From Dyadobacter psychrotolerans (GTDB lineage Bacteria; Bacteroidota; Bacteroidia; Cytophagales; Spirosomataceae): a stretch of 64,000 nt of DNA. Each line of letters begins with the position of its first letter. Position 1 is the first letter of the stretch. The DNA lies in assembly GCF_004349265.1 (NCBI RefSeq), contig NZ_SMFL01000002.1, forward strand, positions 558,001 through 622,000, in the 5' to 3' direction. The notes under the pieces are model-generated. The model saw only the letters and a program-made list of their open reading frames with translations. It was not told where the DNA came from and did not search any database. The position numbers were made by a program, and so were the translations under genes. Positions 1-9,852 of this stretch are shown in pieces.

Positions 1-2197
1 GCAAAACGTGAACAGGTTTTTTCATACCTAAAAGGATAGGCCCGATTGTTTCCAGTTCAGCCGCTTCTTTTAATAAGTTGTAAGCGATATTACTTGCCGA
101 CAAATTCGGAAAGATCAAAGTATTTGCACCACCGTCAACTAGGGCACTAAACGGGTGATTTTCTTTTAATAAAGAAGTATTAAACGCAAGATGAGCCTGC
201 ATTTCACCTTCAACAATCATGTTTGGATTCCGCTTTTTAAGAATTGCAGTTGCAGCGCTCATTTTTTCCGCATCTTTTCCTCCTGCGCTTCCGTAGTTTG
301 CATAAGTAACCAAAGCAATACGCGGCTGAATATTAAACTGTTCGATCGTTCTGGCAGTAAGCTCAGTAATCTCTACAATTTCGTCAACAGTCGGATCTAG
401 ATTTACAGTTGTATCCGAGAAAAACAACGGCCCTTTTGGAGTAAGCAAAATGTACATCCCAGCCACTTTATTTACATCATCCTGTTTTCCGATGACATGA
501 AGTGCCGGACGAATGGTGTCAGGATATGTTCTCGTTAAGCCGGAAATGAACGCATCTGCATCGCCGTTTTCGACCATCATAGAACCGAAATAACTTTTAA
601 AGTAGATCGTTCTGCGCGCTTCGATTGGAGTTAAACCTTTACGTTGTCTTTTTTCGTAAAGTTTGTTCGCGTACACATCAATGATTGCCTCATTTTCTTC
701 TGCACGGGGATCAACGATTGAAACATCTCCTAGATCCAGTTTGCTTTCAGAAATCAGCTTCTGAATTGTTTCCTTATTTCCAAGTAAAATGGGTATTGCA
801 ATTCCTTCATCACGCACCTGCTGCGCAGCTCTTAAAACCTGAATGTTTTCTGCATCGGCGAAGACAACCCTTTTCGGATCAATTTTTGCCTTGTTCAGGA
901 TAACACGCGAAAGCTGTTCATTGCGTCCCAAACGATTAGACAGCTCCTGTTCGTAAGCGTCCCAGTCGGTAATAATCTTTCTTGCAACACCGGTAGCAAT
1001 AGCAGCCTTCGCAACAGCCGGAGCTACTGTAGTAAGTAGGCGTGGATCCACCGGTTTTGGAATGATATAATTTTGCCCGAAGACAATATTGGTTTCATTG
1101 TAAGCAAGATTAACAATGTCCGGCACAGGTTTTCTGGCAAGTTCTGCCAAAGCATGAACGGCTGCCAGTTTCATTTCTTCATTGATTTCAGTTGCTCTTA
1201 CATCCAAAGCACCTCTAAAAATGTATGGAAAACCTAAAACGTTGTTAACCTGGTTAGGATAGTCAGAACGACCCGTGGCCATGATCACATCTTCTCTGGC
1301 CGCAACAGCATCAGGATAAGGAATCTCAGGGTTAGGATTCGCCATCGCCAAAACGATAGGGTCTTTAGCCATCGAAATAACCATTTCTTTTGATACGATA
1401 TCGGCAGTTGACAAACCTAGGAATAGGTCAGCACCTACCATTGCTTCTTCCAAAGAGCCGTAAGCAACATCCGTTGCAAACTGGCGCTTCATTTCGTTCA
1501 AATCCGTACGGGCATTGTTTACATGGCCTTTTGTGTCAAACATTGCTACTTTCTGAGGATCAACTCCAAGCGATAAGTACAACTTTGTACAAGACACAGC
1601 CGAAGCACCGGCGCCTGAAACAACCACACGGATATCTCCGATATTCTTTTTAACCAGTACCAAAGCGTTAAGCATGGCAGCTGCACTGATGATAGCTGTT
1701 CCGTGCTGATCATCATGCATCACAGGAATATTGAGCTCTTTTTTGAGACGTGCTTCAATTTCGAAACACTCGGGAGCTTTAATGTCTTCCAGGTTTATTC
1801 CACCAAATGTTGGTTCAAGAATTTTGACCGTTCTTACGAATTCGTCGACATCTTTTGTGTTCAGTTCGATATCAAAAACATCAATATCAGAATATATTTT
1901 GAAAAGCAAGCCTTTACCTTCCATAACCGGTTTAGAAGCTTCCGGACCAATATCGCCTAAGCCCAAAACAGCAGTACCGTTACTGATGACAGCAACCAGG
2001 TTTCCTTTTGCAGTATATAAATAAGCATTTTCTACATTTGCAGCGATTTCGAGACAAGGTTCAGCTACACCTGGTGAATAGGCAAGGGAAAGATCCCTCT
2101 GCGTGTTTGTCTCTTTGGTTGGAATAACCTGTATTTTCCCGGGTCTTCCTTTGGAGTGGTAATAAAGAGCGTCTTCTTTTCTGATCTTTTTGTTCAT
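1..2197 (-). CDS. maeB: NADP-dependent malic enzyme with C-terminal phosphotransacetylase-like domain (3' end outside window)
   Basis: Oxidative decarboxylation of malate to pyruvate in the cytoplasm. The reading frame starts at an ATG at 2197 ([20 protein letters not shown]) and stays open to the left edge, about 732 codons. Visible signatures are [12 protein letters not shown] and the metal/NAD region HDDQHGTAI in the malic domain, followed after roughly residue 430 by a phosphate acetyl/butyryl-transferase-like domain. This is the usual MaeB architecture of about 760 residues, so only a short C-terminus should be missing. In this family the PTA-like domain is generally regulatory (acetyl-CoA response), not catalytic. 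The gene is transcribed towards the left edge from the 2.2 kb gap. Confidence 0.95.
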   Translation of the reverse strand, partial: MNKKIRKEDALYYHSKGRPGKIQVIPTKETNTQRDLSLAYSPGVAEPCLEIAANVENAYLYTAKGNLVAVISNGTAVLGLGDIGPEASKPVMEGKGLLFKIYSDIDVFDIELNTKDVDEFVRTVKILEPTFGGINLEDIKAPECFEIEARLKKELNIPVMHDDQHGTAIISAAAMLNALVLVKKNIGDIRVVVSGAGASAVSCTKLYLSLGVDPQKVAMFDTKGHVNNARTDLNEMKRQFATDVAYGSLEEAMVGADLFLGLSTADIVSKEMVISMAKDPIVLAMANPNPEIPYPDAVAAREDVIMATGRSDYPNQVNNVLGFPYIFRGALDVRATEINEEMKLAAVHALAELARKPVPDIVNLAYNETNIVFGQNYIIPKPVDPRLLTTVAPAVAKAAIATGVARKIITDWDAYEQELSNRLGRNEQLSRVILNKAKIDPKRVVFADAENIQVLRAAQQVRDEGIAIPILLGNKETIQKLISESKLDLGDVSIVDPRAEENEAIIDVYANKLYEKRQRKGLTPIEARRTIYFKSYFGSMMVENGDADAFISGLTRTYPDTIRPALHVIGKQDDVNKVAGMYILLTPKGPLFFSDTTVNLDPTVDEIVEITELTARTIEQFNIQPRIALVTYANYGSAGGKDAEKMSAATAILKKRNPNMIVEGEMQAHLAFNTSLLKENHPFSALVDGGANTLIFPNLSASNIAYNLLKEAAELETIGPILLGMKKPVHVL

Positions 2198-2227
2198 ACC
2201 TGTTGGACAATTGTTCGCACTAAGGTA

Positions 2228-2256
2228 CAAACATTCAATACAACGGCATTAACAAA
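2228..2256 (-). promoter_or_regulatory. Candidate Bacteroidota-type promoter for the malic enzyme gene
   Basis: On the minus strand a TTTG box (2253-2256) is followed after 17 bases by AATGTTTG (2228-2235), 30 bases before the ATG at 2197. The known Bacteroidota housekeeping promoter has a -33 TTTG and a -7 TAnnTTTG separated by about 19 bases. Here the -7 box matches 7 of 8 positions and the spacing is slightly short. This was found by eye only. Confidence 0.35.
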
Positions 2257-2289
2257 CTGGCCAAATTATCTCAAATTTGACATTTGTAT

Positions 2290-3498
2290 TTAAAGGTCAC
2301 GAAGAACTTTTTGTGCGGAGGAGATATTCTCTTTTGTAAATGAATGAGTTTCAGCCAGTTTTTTTTTCTCATTCCGTACTGCGACGCGTTTTTTCATGTA
2401 GTAGGCAAAAATCATATACGCACCAAACATGCCAATATAAATGTACATGGAAGCCGTATTGGTGATATCTCCGTGAAAAGCAAAGAATAGTGTTGTATTT
2501 AAAATGGTTACCATCCAAAGTGTAAAAGATGCCCAGAAGTGGTTTAAGCCATTGTCGATAAGAATGTGGTGCATGTGATTGCGATCTGCAATGAAAGGAG
2601 ATCCGCCTTTCACAATTCGCACAATAAATACCCTCAGTGTGTCAAATATTGGTACAATTAGCAGAACCATTACGATGATTGGTGCATTGAAATAGGCATT
2701 TGGGTCGTGCAGGTAGCTCACGTTCAAAGAAAGGAATTCTACTGCAAATATCGAAAGCAAATAGCCCACGATCAATGAACCTGTGTCGCCCATGAAGATC
2801 TTGCTTGTTTTTGAGAAGTTGAAGCGAAGAAATCCAAGCAGTGATCCCGACATCGCAAAAGCCAGACAACCAAAAGAAAAGTGATCATTGAAGATGAACC
2901 AGATTCCAAAGCCAATACCGGCAATCAGGCTGATACCACCAGCAAGGCCGTCAATACCATCGATCAGATTGATTGCGTTAATAATGGCGATAAAAATAAA
3001 TACAGTAAGAGGGATGCTGACAATATCCGGAACTGAGTTGATTCCAAATATTCCGTAAAAATTATCGACCTTGAAGTTTCCCATCGCCACAAGAATCAGC
3101 GAAGCGAATATTTGAATGATCAGTTTTTTGGTTGGATCTACAGCAAGGATATCGTCTTTAAGCCCCAGGAAAAACAGAATGATAATTCCCGTCATCGAAA
3201 GATTGATGGTGTTGGAATCCAAAACATTTTCCGAATGCGGCCAAAGAAAATAAGCAATCAGTGTAGCGGCAAAGATCGCAATTCCACCAAGGGTAGGTGT
3301 TTCTGCCTCATGAGAACTTCTGAAACCTGGTTTAGCGGTAAGGTGTAACAGGTTAGAGAGGTTAATAATGACCGGAATCGAAATAATTGACAAGAAACAC
3401 GCAATCAAAAACGAAAGTATACATTGATACACATCATGGTGTACAATGCTGTTGAAATTTCCGTCACTTAATATTTGCATAGGTAGTTTTAGATCCAT
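2290..3498 (-). CDS. MraY/WecA-family polyprenyl-phosphate sugar-1-phosphate transferase
   Basis: Integral membrane glycosyltransferase family 4 protein of 402 residues. It should transfer a HexNAc-1-phosphate (typically GlcNAc-1-P) from UDP-sugar to undecaprenyl phosphate, the first step of O-antigen, capsule or wall glycan assembly. It has many hydrophobic segments and the family's cytoplasmic motifs: LGLKDD, NAINLIDGIDGLAGG, FMGDTGSL, and the late DRNHMHH histidine motif typical of WecA-like rather than MraY enzymes. It starts at ATG 3498; an in-frame ATG at 3480 is an alternative. It sits downstream of five polysaccharide genes on the same strand, so it probably initiates the polymer they extend. 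The acceptor and exact sugar cannot be read from sequence. Confidence 0.9.
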   Translation of the reverse strand: MDLKLPMQILSDGNFNSIVHHDVYQCILSFLIACFLSIISIPVIINLSNLLHLTAKPGFRSSHEAETPTLGGIAIFAATLIAYFLWPHSENVLDSNTINLSMTGIIILFFLGLKDDILAVDPTKKLIIQIFASLILVAMGNFKVDNFYGIFGINSVPDIVSIPLTVFIFIAIINAINLIDGIDGLAGGISLIAGIGFGIWFIFNDHFSFGCLAFAMSGSLLGFLRFNFSKTSKIFMGDTGSLIVGYLLSIFAVEFLSLNVSYLHDPNAYFNAPIIVMVLLIVPIFDTLRVFIVRIVKGGSPFIADRNHMHHILIDNGLNHFWASFTLWMVTILNTTLFFAFHGDITNTASMYIYIGMFGAYMIFAYYMKKRVAVRNEKKKLAETHSFTKENISSAQKVLRDL

Positions 3499-3643
3499 TT
3501 TAATTGATGATGAAAAGAGGACATTTTAAAAGGAAACGTACCATTATTATAATTCAAACTTGATGTAATTTCAAACCAATTGAAAATTATTTAACTGGTT
3601 ATCAATTATTTATTATTTTAAAAACTGAAAGTTGTTAACAGCT

Positions 3644-4387
3644 TTACAGAAATTGTAATATCTTTCTCAGCGGTTTTAACCACAGCGTGTAAAAATGAGG
3701 ATTTAGTCCGTTGACTGTCCATGCTTTACGGTCATTTCGATTTGCTGCCAGCCTGTTTGCAATAGAACTGTTACTAACACCGCCTGCTCTCATTTTGACT
3801 AAAATCCGAGGAACATATGCAATTTTTATACCTGCTTTATGAATAAATCGGAGCATCAGTTCATAATCCGCTGCACTTCCTATATCCAGTCTGAAAAAAC
3901 CGAAGTTTTTATAAACCGATTTTTTCAAAAATAAAGTTGGATGCGGAGGCATCCATCCGTGTAAAAAACTACCTTTTTTATAAATTCCGGCTACCCAATT
4001 TCTGGTCACCTTTGATTGGTCAGCCGCATCTACGTACTGCAAATCTCCGAATACACCATCTGCTCCTGTTGCTTTGAAAGTTTCCACGATGCTGGAAATC
4101 ACCGTTTTGCTTTCATAAAAATCGTCTGCATTCAACAACCCGATAACATCTCCCGTAGCGAGGTCAAGGCCTTTATTCATCGCATCATAAATACCTTTGT
4201 CCGGTTCGCTGATTAACCGAAAAATCCTGTTTTCATATGACCGGATCACTTCAATCGTTCCGTCAGAAGATTTTCCATCAATGATAATGTACTCAATATT
4301 GTCGTAATCCTGCATCAGAACCGAATCTATACATGATGAGATCGTATTCCGGCCGTTGTAGACAACTGTTATTATAGTTACTTTCAC
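3644..4387 (-). CDS. Family 2 glycosyltransferase (WcaA-like)
   Basis: GT-A fold transferase of 247 residues. The N-terminus (VTIITVVYNGRNTI) and the DGKSSDGT and LLNADD (DXD-type) motifs are those of family 2 enzymes acting on nucleotide sugars at the inner membrane face. No transmembrane segment is seen. The start codon is GTG (4385-4387), overlapping the TGA of the acetyltransferase gene upstream by four bases (GTGA), which implies translational coupling. The context is an exopolysaccharide or O-antigen cluster. Donor and acceptor are unknown. Confidence 0.88.
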   Translation of the reverse strand: MKVTIITVVYNGRNTISSCIDSVLMQDYDNIEYIIIDGKSSDGTIEVIRSYENRIFRLISEPDKGIYDAMNKGLDLATGDVIGLLNADDFYESKTVISSIVETFKATGADGVFGDLQYVDAADQSKVTRNWVAGIYKKGSFLHGWMPPHPTLFLKKSVYKNFGFFRLDIGSAADYELMLRFIHKAGIKIAYVPRILVKMRAGGVSNSSIANRLAANRNDRKAWTVNGLNPHFYTLWLKPLRKILQFL

Positions 4388-4950
4388 TGATTCAAATTTC
4401 GTATTTTAACAAACTTCGCCGGATTGCCCTGGTAAATAGCGTAAGGTTCCAGATTGCCGGTTGCAACAGAATTAACGGTAAGCACTGCATGTGAGCCAAC
4501 TGTAACTCCCGGGCAAACGGTCGCCTGCGCTCCTATCCATGCTCCATCTTCAATGACAATCTCTTTAACCGTTAAATCAAAAGTACTTTTTGTGTAATTA
4601 TGATTTCCTGTTAACAAAAAACAACCCTGAGATAGACAGACATTTGTCCGTAAAGTCACCAAAGTGAGGTTATCTATCCACACTTTTTCGCCAATCCAGG
4701 TGTTATCTCCAATTTTCAGATACCATGGGTATTTGATATTCACCTTTGGTTTTATCACAACATTAACTCCCAGCTGTGCCCCAAAGGCTTTTAATACAGA
4801 TCTTTTTACAAACATTGGAAATGGCAAATAGGTATTAATAAACAGCCTGGAGCTGATATACCAAAGTAGTTGTTTTCCTCTGCTTCCTGGTTTGTACCAG
4901 CTGTTGTTATAGGCGGACAGATTGGTGCGGGCTTGCAAGGTCTTTTCCAT
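4384..4950 (-). CDS. WcaF-like left-handed beta-helix O-acetyltransferase
   Basis: Protein of 188 residues of the colanic-acid acetyltransferase WcaF type. Hexapeptide-repeat coils run through the C-terminal two thirds (IGDNTWIGEKVWI, IEDGAWIGAQATVCPGVTVG), and TGNHNY holds the probable catalytic His. It ends with the usual QGNPAK segment. I chose ATG 4950 (MEKTLQAR) because it follows an AGGACAG ribosome-binding-like sequence and matches the family N-terminus; the frame is open further upstream but that part has no family character. The start lies inside the preceding glycosyltransferase gene (44-base overlap) and the end overlaps the next gene by four bases. It probably acetylates a sugar of the polymer. 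Confidence 0.88.
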   Translation of the reverse strand: MEKTLQARTNLSAYNNSWYKPGSRGKQLLWYISSRLFINTYLPFPMFVKRSVLKAFGAQLGVNVVIKPKVNIKYPWYLKIGDNTWIGEKVWIDNLTLVTLRTNVCLSQGCFLLTGNHNYTKSTFDLTVKEIVIEDGAWIGAQATVCPGVTVGSHAVLTVNSVATGNLEPYAIYQGNPAKFVKIRNLNQ

Positions 4951-5833
4951 ATTCTGTCCTAAAATGAGATACGATATCCTGCTTATTCTTCCCGGCCTTT
5001 TGGTAAACTTCGAATATTTTGGCATCAACCAGAAACCGATACCAAAACCCTTGTAAAAAGTGCCAGACAAGGCCTTTTTTACCGTCCAAAAAGCCTAATT
5101 TTATAAAATATCTAAAAAGAAAATACAGAAACGGCCTGGTGAACAGGGGCAGATTCGCGTATTTGATTTTCAGATAACGTGTTCGCTGTTCCTGGTTTCC
5201 CCAAAAATCGGGTTCAACCGTCGGCGTATTTCCAAAGTTATATTTTATATTCAATAAATCGATTACCTCCCTTATTGCGTAATTATTATGCTTTTGCGTC
5301 CACCAGGTCAGGTTATTGAGGTTATGGTCAACAATGTCGTTTTGAAGCTGCGCAGTTTCACCCCTGCTTACTTTAATATGCTCATCCATCCATAGCTCTT
5401 CACAAATACCCAGGCCATTCCTCCATATCCGAAGAAGCCATATTGGATAATATCCACCACGTCTGATCCATTGATTCATAAAGAAAACGCGGCGTTTCAC
5501 ATAGAGGCCCGTAACCTGCTCAGGTATGGCTGATAAGGAAGAGGTAAGTTCCTGTGCTAATTCAGCAGTAATATATTCATCTGCATCCATACGCATCAGC
5601 CATTTAGTCTGAAACGGATTGCTACGGATGCCATGATTAAACTGAAAAGCATAAGAAACCCAGGGATTTTGAACAACTATAGCTCCAAGAGAGGCTGCTA
5701 GTGAAACCGTGTTATCGGTCGAGAAGGAATCAACAATGAAGATTTTATCCGTAACCTGCTGAAGGCTTTTAATGCATCGTTCAATGTGCTGAGACTCATT
5801 GTGCGTTAAAATGATGACGGACAGATCAATCAT
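4907..5833 (-). CDS. Family 2 glycosyltransferase (WaaE/KdtX-like)
   Basis: Protein of 308 residues. The N-terminus IDLSVIILTHNESQHIERCI, the DSFSTDNT motif and the MRMDADEY (DXD) motif place it in the family 2 branch that includes LPS core beta-1,4-glucosyltransferase WaaE. The C-terminal part (PFLYFLFRYFIKLGFLDGK) is the family's amphipathic or membrane-associated tail. It overlaps the WcaF-like gene by 44 bases and is separated from the upstream glycosyltransferase gene by a 60-base gap. The substrate is not predictable. Confidence 0.88.
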   Translation of the reverse strand: MIDLSVIILTHNESQHIERCIKSLQQVTDKIFIVDSFSTDNTVSLAASLGAIVVQNPWVSYAFQFNHGIRSNPFQTKWLMRMDADEYITAELAQELTSSLSAIPEQVTGLYVKRRVFFMNQWIRRGGYYPIWLLRIWRNGLGICEELWMDEHIKVSRGETAQLQNDIVDHNLNNLTWWTQKHNNYAIREVIDLLNIKYNFGNTPTVEPDFWGNQEQRTRYLKIKYANLPLFTRPFLYFLFRYFIKLGFLDGKKGLVWHFLQGFWYRFLVDAKIFEVYQKAGKNKQDIVSHFRTEYGKDLASPHQSVRL

Positions 5834-5893
5834 ACAAACTTATATACTGGTTTTATTTTGTTAGAAGCGCGTTTTATCGTGCCGCAAAGGTAA

Positions 5894-7042
5894 TCAGATT
5901 TTCTTTACTTTCTTGTATTCTTCCAATAATTGATTGGCAACTACCTTAATGTCAAAGTTTTCCGTCACCATTCTATAAGCGCTTTTTACCCTGGTTTCGG
6001 CGTAATTTTGATCTTGCAATATTTTAAGAAGTCCTTCCGCAACACCTTCAACAGTCAGAGGTGCCAGATAGGCCGCTTCGTATCGTTTGATATAATCGCC
6101 AAAGCCTACGCGGTCGGAAACAAGTGTTGGTACTTTTGAGGTCATAGCTTCCAGAACAGCTATTGAAAAGCCTTCCGAGTAGGAGGGAAGTGCGAACATG
6201 TCCGCATCGGAGAGTGCTTCCTTTTTTACTGTATCCGTAAGCATGCCGACCAGTTTGATTTTATTTTCAAGACAGTGCGCTTTGATAAAATTTTCTGTCT
6301 GTGTTTGATAACCGTCGTCAGGGCCGGCAAGCACCAGTACAGCTTCCGGGACCTGCTCATGAATTTTTAAAAATGCAGGCAGCAACAGGTCCAGACCTTT
6401 CTTGATATTCAGCCTGCCCATAAACAGGATCATCCTTTTATCAGTTGCTATCCCATATTTACTCCGGAAAATTCCTTTTTCCGGAAGGTTGGCATATTCA
6501 GACGCCTTCATTCCATTTGGAACAATCACCATATTCTTTGGCCGGTAGCCCAGATAACGGATTACGTCCTGTTCTTCATCTGTATTGTTAATTTGAATCA
6601 GATCCGCTTTTCCTAATAGTCGCTTTTGGTAAAGAAGTGTAACCAGCTGTTTTTTCCATTTGCTGTGGTTCACTGCCCAGTGATCGAGCAGACCGTGGAT
6701 GGTTATCACCAATACGGCATGGTTGGGTAATAAAAACGGTGCAAGACTTCCAAAATGCCATATACCATGCATATGAATCACATCATACTCCTGAATATGC
6801 GCTTTCAGATAGCGATACATTGCAATTGAAAATTCCCGGTAGTAGTTGCTGATGGGCGTTGATCTGGGACATTCAATCAGCCGGGCTCCGGCGGGCAACG
6901 GATAGCTTTTTTCGCCGGGAGTCATCGGGCTCAGGATATCTACCTGATGGCCCTGGGCAAGTACTTCGGTTGTGTGGTCATAAATAATTCTTGCAGGCCC
7001 GCCAATTGCCCAGGTATAGGCGCAAATATTTAAAATTCGCAT
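5894..7042 (-). CDS. Family 4 (GT-B) glycosyltransferase
   Basis: Retaining GT-B transferase of 382 residues. Visible signatures are the N-terminal ICAYTWAIGGPARI acceptor-side loop, the mid-protein MGRLNIKKGLDLL segment that opens the nucleotide-binding domain, and PSYSEGFSIAVLEAM (the EX7E-type motif). ATG 7042 is preferred over an in-frame GTG 18 bases upstream, because the protein then begins directly at the first beta strand (MRILNICAY) and an AGAAG sequence lies upstream. It is one of two GT-B enzymes in this cluster, which suggests a repeat unit with several sugars. Confidence 0.88.
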   Translation of the reverse strand: MRILNICAYTWAIGGPARIIYDHTTEVLAQGHQVDILSPMTPGEKSYPLPAGARLIECPRSTPISNYYREFSIAMYRYLKAHIQEYDVIHMHGIWHFGSLAPFLLPNHAVLVITIHGLLDHWAVNHSKWKKQLVTLLYQKRLLGKADLIQINNTDEEQDVIRYLGYRPKNMVIVPNGMKASEYANLPEKGIFRSKYGIATDKRMILFMGRLNIKKGLDLLLPAFLKIHEQVPEAVLVLAGPDDGYQTQTENFIKAHCLENKIKLVGMLTDTVKKEALSDADMFALPSYSEGFSIAVLEAMTSKVPTLVSDRVGFGDYIKRYEAAYLAPLTVEGVAEGLLKILQDQNYAETRVKSAYRMVTENFDIKVVANQLLEEYKKVKKI

Positions 7043-7092
7043 ATTTATATTCTTCTGCACATAGTGCGCTTTTACTAATAGACAACTCTCAA

Positions 7093-8238
7093 TTACAGTT
7101 TGTTATAGCAACTGACCATTTCTTCTGCTACTTTTTTAGAAGAAAACCGTTTGATCAGATTTGCCGATTTCGCCCCCATGATTTCAATCTGCTCCTGATT
7201 TTGAATATAAAACAGTAATACCTTTTCCAGGTCATGTTGTTTGTCAGGATTGAATGTGAAACCATTTCCTCCATCCTGAACAAGATCCTGCACACAGCCG
7301 CATTTTTCAGAAACGATCACAGGCATGCTGCAGACCATGGCTTCGTTTACAACCAGCCCCCAGGGTTCGGACTTACTCGGAAGCACAAGAACGCTGCTTC
7401 TGGCGAGCCAGGCTGGTACTCTGTGCCATGGCAAACCACCTGTAAAACTGATATTGTCTGGAAAAGGACTGTCTAGTGCAAGTTTTTCCAAATTCTGTTT
7501 TTCAGGACCATCGCCAACAAACAGCAAGTTCCAGGATTTCGCATCCGGTTCTTGGATTTGCAGATTTGTAAAAGCACATAACAACATTTTTAGATTCTTT
7601 TCCTCAGCCAGTCTTCCTACAAAAACAAAGGTTTTATTTCTGGCTATTTCGCTTTGAAATAAGCGTTTTGATTCTTCAAAATTCAGTTTTACGACATCCT
7701 CATCAATAACAGCAGCGTTGTCCACTGCAATTTTGGAAGGATTCACGCCCAGGCTGATCATATAATCAACAGAGGTTTTTCCAAAACAAAAGAAAGCGTC
7801 AGCCATGCCAACAATACGGCTTTTGATTTTTTCTTTTAGCGCTGAGCGGCCATGATCCCCTGAGGATGATTCGGATGACAGTACAATTTTTACACCTTTT
7901 GTTTTGGCATATATCATTAAAAGAACCTGAGCCCAATCGAAATAGCCGGTTACATTTAAAACAGTGGGCTTAAACTGATCGAATGTTTTGATCAGTTCAA
8001 ATAATCTATCTTTAAAACCAACTTTGTCAAGACTTGTATCAAACAAAACCTTATAAGGATATTCGTAAACAAAATTGTCCTGATCCCGCATGCCGCTTCT
8101 TGCCGCTTCGTACAAGGCAATTTGAGCAACTAAAAATTCAGCGTCCGGGTATTTTCTGATCAGGCAGCTATTGATTTCACTAAACAGCTTTGACTTATAA
8201 TGAGCCCATAATTGGTTGTGAACGACAAGAATGCGCAT
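7093..8238 (-). CDS. Family 4 (GT-B) glycosyltransferase
   Basis: GT-B transferase of 381 residues. FVGRLAEEKNLKMLL and the C-terminal PSKSEPWGLVVNEAM (EX7E motif) are typical of group 1 transferases. The ATG at 8236-8238 shares one base with the TGA of the upstream SGNH-hydrolase gene (TGATG), so the two are probably translationally coupled. An in-frame TTG one codon earlier is less likely. It acts at the cytoplasmic face of the inner membrane during polysaccharide assembly; donor sugar unknown. Confidence 0.88.
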   Translation of the reverse strand: MRILVVHNQLWAHYKSKLFSEINSCLIRKYPDAEFLVAQIALYEAARSGMRDQDNFVYEYPYKVLFDTSLDKVGFKDRLFELIKTFDQFKPTVLNVTGYFDWAQVLLMIYAKTKGVKIVLSSESSSGDHGRSALKEKIKSRIVGMADAFFCFGKTSVDYMISLGVNPSKIAVDNAAVIDEDVVKLNFEESKRLFQSEIARNKTFVFVGRLAEEKNLKMLLCAFTNLQIQEPDAKSWNLLFVGDGPEKQNLEKLALDSPFPDNISFTGGLPWHRVPAWLARSSVLVLPSKSEPWGLVVNEAMVCSMPVIVSEKCGCVQDLVQDGGNGFTFNPDKQHDLEKVLLFYIQNQEQIEIMGAKSANLIKRFSSKKVAEEMVSCYNKL

Positions 8239-9263
8239 CAATTCCTATTTTTTAGATACTCAGAGAAAAGCGGATACAGATTGTTTGCAAGAAATACCTG
8301 TCCCTGGTTGTTGTAGTGAATCACGTCTTTTATGCGATAATATTTTAAATCTATTCCTAAATCAAATTCATTGATAAGCCTGATATTTCTTTCCTTTGCA
8401 AAAGCTAATATTTCCTGTCCCTGGTCATTGAAATGGCCTAGCTCCACTTCCGATATTTCAGGATGCAGGTAGATGAAAAATGGAATAGAATCCGCTTTCG
8501 CCATATCATAAAGCTGCTGATAGCCCGGATTAAAGCCTACTCCTGGTTTGTGAATTCCTGCGTCGTTGAGCTCCATTTTTTTAATTGAATCTTTTCGGAC
8601 GGATTCCGGCAGAGACGCAACCAGTTTTTCCTTTACTTCCTCCAGCTTTTGATCAGGTTCAGAAAAAGACTCCATCATAATTAGCAGGTGATACCAAAAA
8701 ATAAGGTGGTATTTTTCCCATAATTCCACCAGTGCAACTTTATATTGTTTGTCCGGCATCGTTGGATCTTTACCAACAGGACTATCTCCGGACATAATAT
8801 CATGTGCATCGTGGCTACTTGTCACAAGGCATATAAGTTTCGCTTTAAAAAGACCGTATTTTTTAAGATAAGCGGCAATGTTGTCCGGTCCCCAGGAGCC
8901 GGCTGAAATATTTAATATCCGGATTTTTCTGCCAAAGGTTTTGAGAAACCGTTTTTCCAGCATGGTCGAACCGATGCTATCGTGGTCGGTGAGGCTTCCG
9001 CCGTTTATTACCGAATCACCTACCAAAAGAATTACTGTGGTATCCGAAGAAGAAACCTCATCGCTACGCATTGACAAACTATTGGTTCTAACCAGGTGCC
9101 CAAATCGGGTAACTTCCTGATTTGGTGCATAGATATATTCAAAATCCGGGTCATTTATATAAAGGGGAGCATTGCAAAAGCCGAATCCAAACCTTAACAT
9201 AAGTTCTGTAACTCCGGCTAGTAGTGTGATGATAATAATAAATCTTAAAAAGTTTTTTAACAT
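8238..9263 (-). CDS. Membrane-anchored SGNH/GDSL-type hydrolase
   Basis: Protein of 341 residues with an N-terminal transmembrane or signal-anchor segment (FLRFIIIITLLAGVTELML). The SGNH hydrolase blocks are visible: VGDSVINGG with the nucleophile Ser, SAGSWGPDN with the Gly block, and DVIHYNNQG with the C-terminal Asp and His. Such proteins in polysaccharide clusters usually remove or transfer acyl groups on the periplasmic side, so it may counterbalance the WcaF-like acetyltransferase five genes on. It is the first gene of the tightly packed polysaccharide run and overlaps the next gene by one base. The 188 bases before it hold no other gene. Confidence 0.8.
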   Translation of the reverse strand: MLKNFLRFIIIITLLAGVTELMLRFGFGFCNAPLYINDPDFEYIYAPNQEVTRFGHLVRTNSLSMRSDEVSSSDTTVILLVGDSVINGGSLTDHDSIGSTMLEKRFLKTFGRKIRILNISAGSWGPDNIAAYLKKYGLFKAKLICLVTSSHDAHDIMSGDSPVGKDPTMPDKQYKVALVELWEKYHLIFWYHLLIMMESFSEPDQKLEEVKEKLVASLPESVRKDSIKKMELNDAGIHKPGVGFNPGYQQLYDMAKADSIPFFIYLHPEISEVELGHFNDQGQEILAFAKERNIRLINEFDLGIDLKYYRIKDVIHYNNQGQVFLANNLYPLFSEYLKNRN

Positions 9264-9451
9264 AAATGGTATTGTGCCTGCGATGAATCCAATTGCAAAT
9301 TTAGAATTACTTTTTCCATTTACGATTTTTTGATTGATTCAGGATCGGAATATATGTTTTCGTTTAGCCAACGGTCTTCCCTGACCTTCTTACTTAATAT
9401 CCAAAAGAAAGTCAGACCACTTTTATACGTTGAAGTATCGGCACATATGAC

Positions 9452-9826
9452 TTAATCATTCGAATATTCGATCAATTCGATACGATTACCAAATGGATCC
9501 CAAAATGAAAATCGCTTCCTGCCAGGGATTACACTTTCATGTTTAACAGAAATTCCGTGCGATACCAGAACCAATTCTGCCGCTGCAAGATTTGTAATTT
9601 CAAAGGCCGGATGTCGCTGAGAAACTTGCTCCGTTAAATTTGCAGAACGAATATGAAGCTGGATGTCACCAATCTGAAACCAAATGGCGTTGTTCGGAAT
9701 AGTGTAACCCAGATCGTTCAATTCTGTCAGGCCTAGAACCTTTCCATAAAAATTCCTGGCTTCTTCTTCCTTTCCTTCCGGAATGCACAGCATGATGTGA
9801 TCCAGCCGGGTAAATTCAATTTTCAT
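9452..9826 (-). CDS. VOC (glyoxalase/bleomycin-resistance) family protein
   Basis: Small single-domain-pair protein of 124 residues. RLDHIMLCIP, QLHIRS, HPAFEI and DPFGNRIELIEY give the His/His/Glu pattern of metal-binding VOC enzymes. ATG 9826 (MKIEFTRLDH) is preferred because the family fold begins there; an in-frame ATG at 9862 would add 12 residues and overlap the cupin gene by 10 bases. It is the last gene of a three-gene run (amidohydrolase, cupin, VOC). The substrate is unknown; members range from glyoxalases and dioxygenases to resistance proteins. Confidence 0.85.
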   Translation of the reverse strand: MKIEFTRLDHIMLCIPEGKEEEARNFYGKVLGLTELNDLGYTIPNNAIWFQIGDIQLHIRSANLTEQVSQRHPAFEITNLAAAELVLVSHGISVKHESVIPGRKRFSFWDPFGNRIELIEYSND

Positions 9827-9852
9827 TGTTATGTTATTATTGGTCCTCAAAT

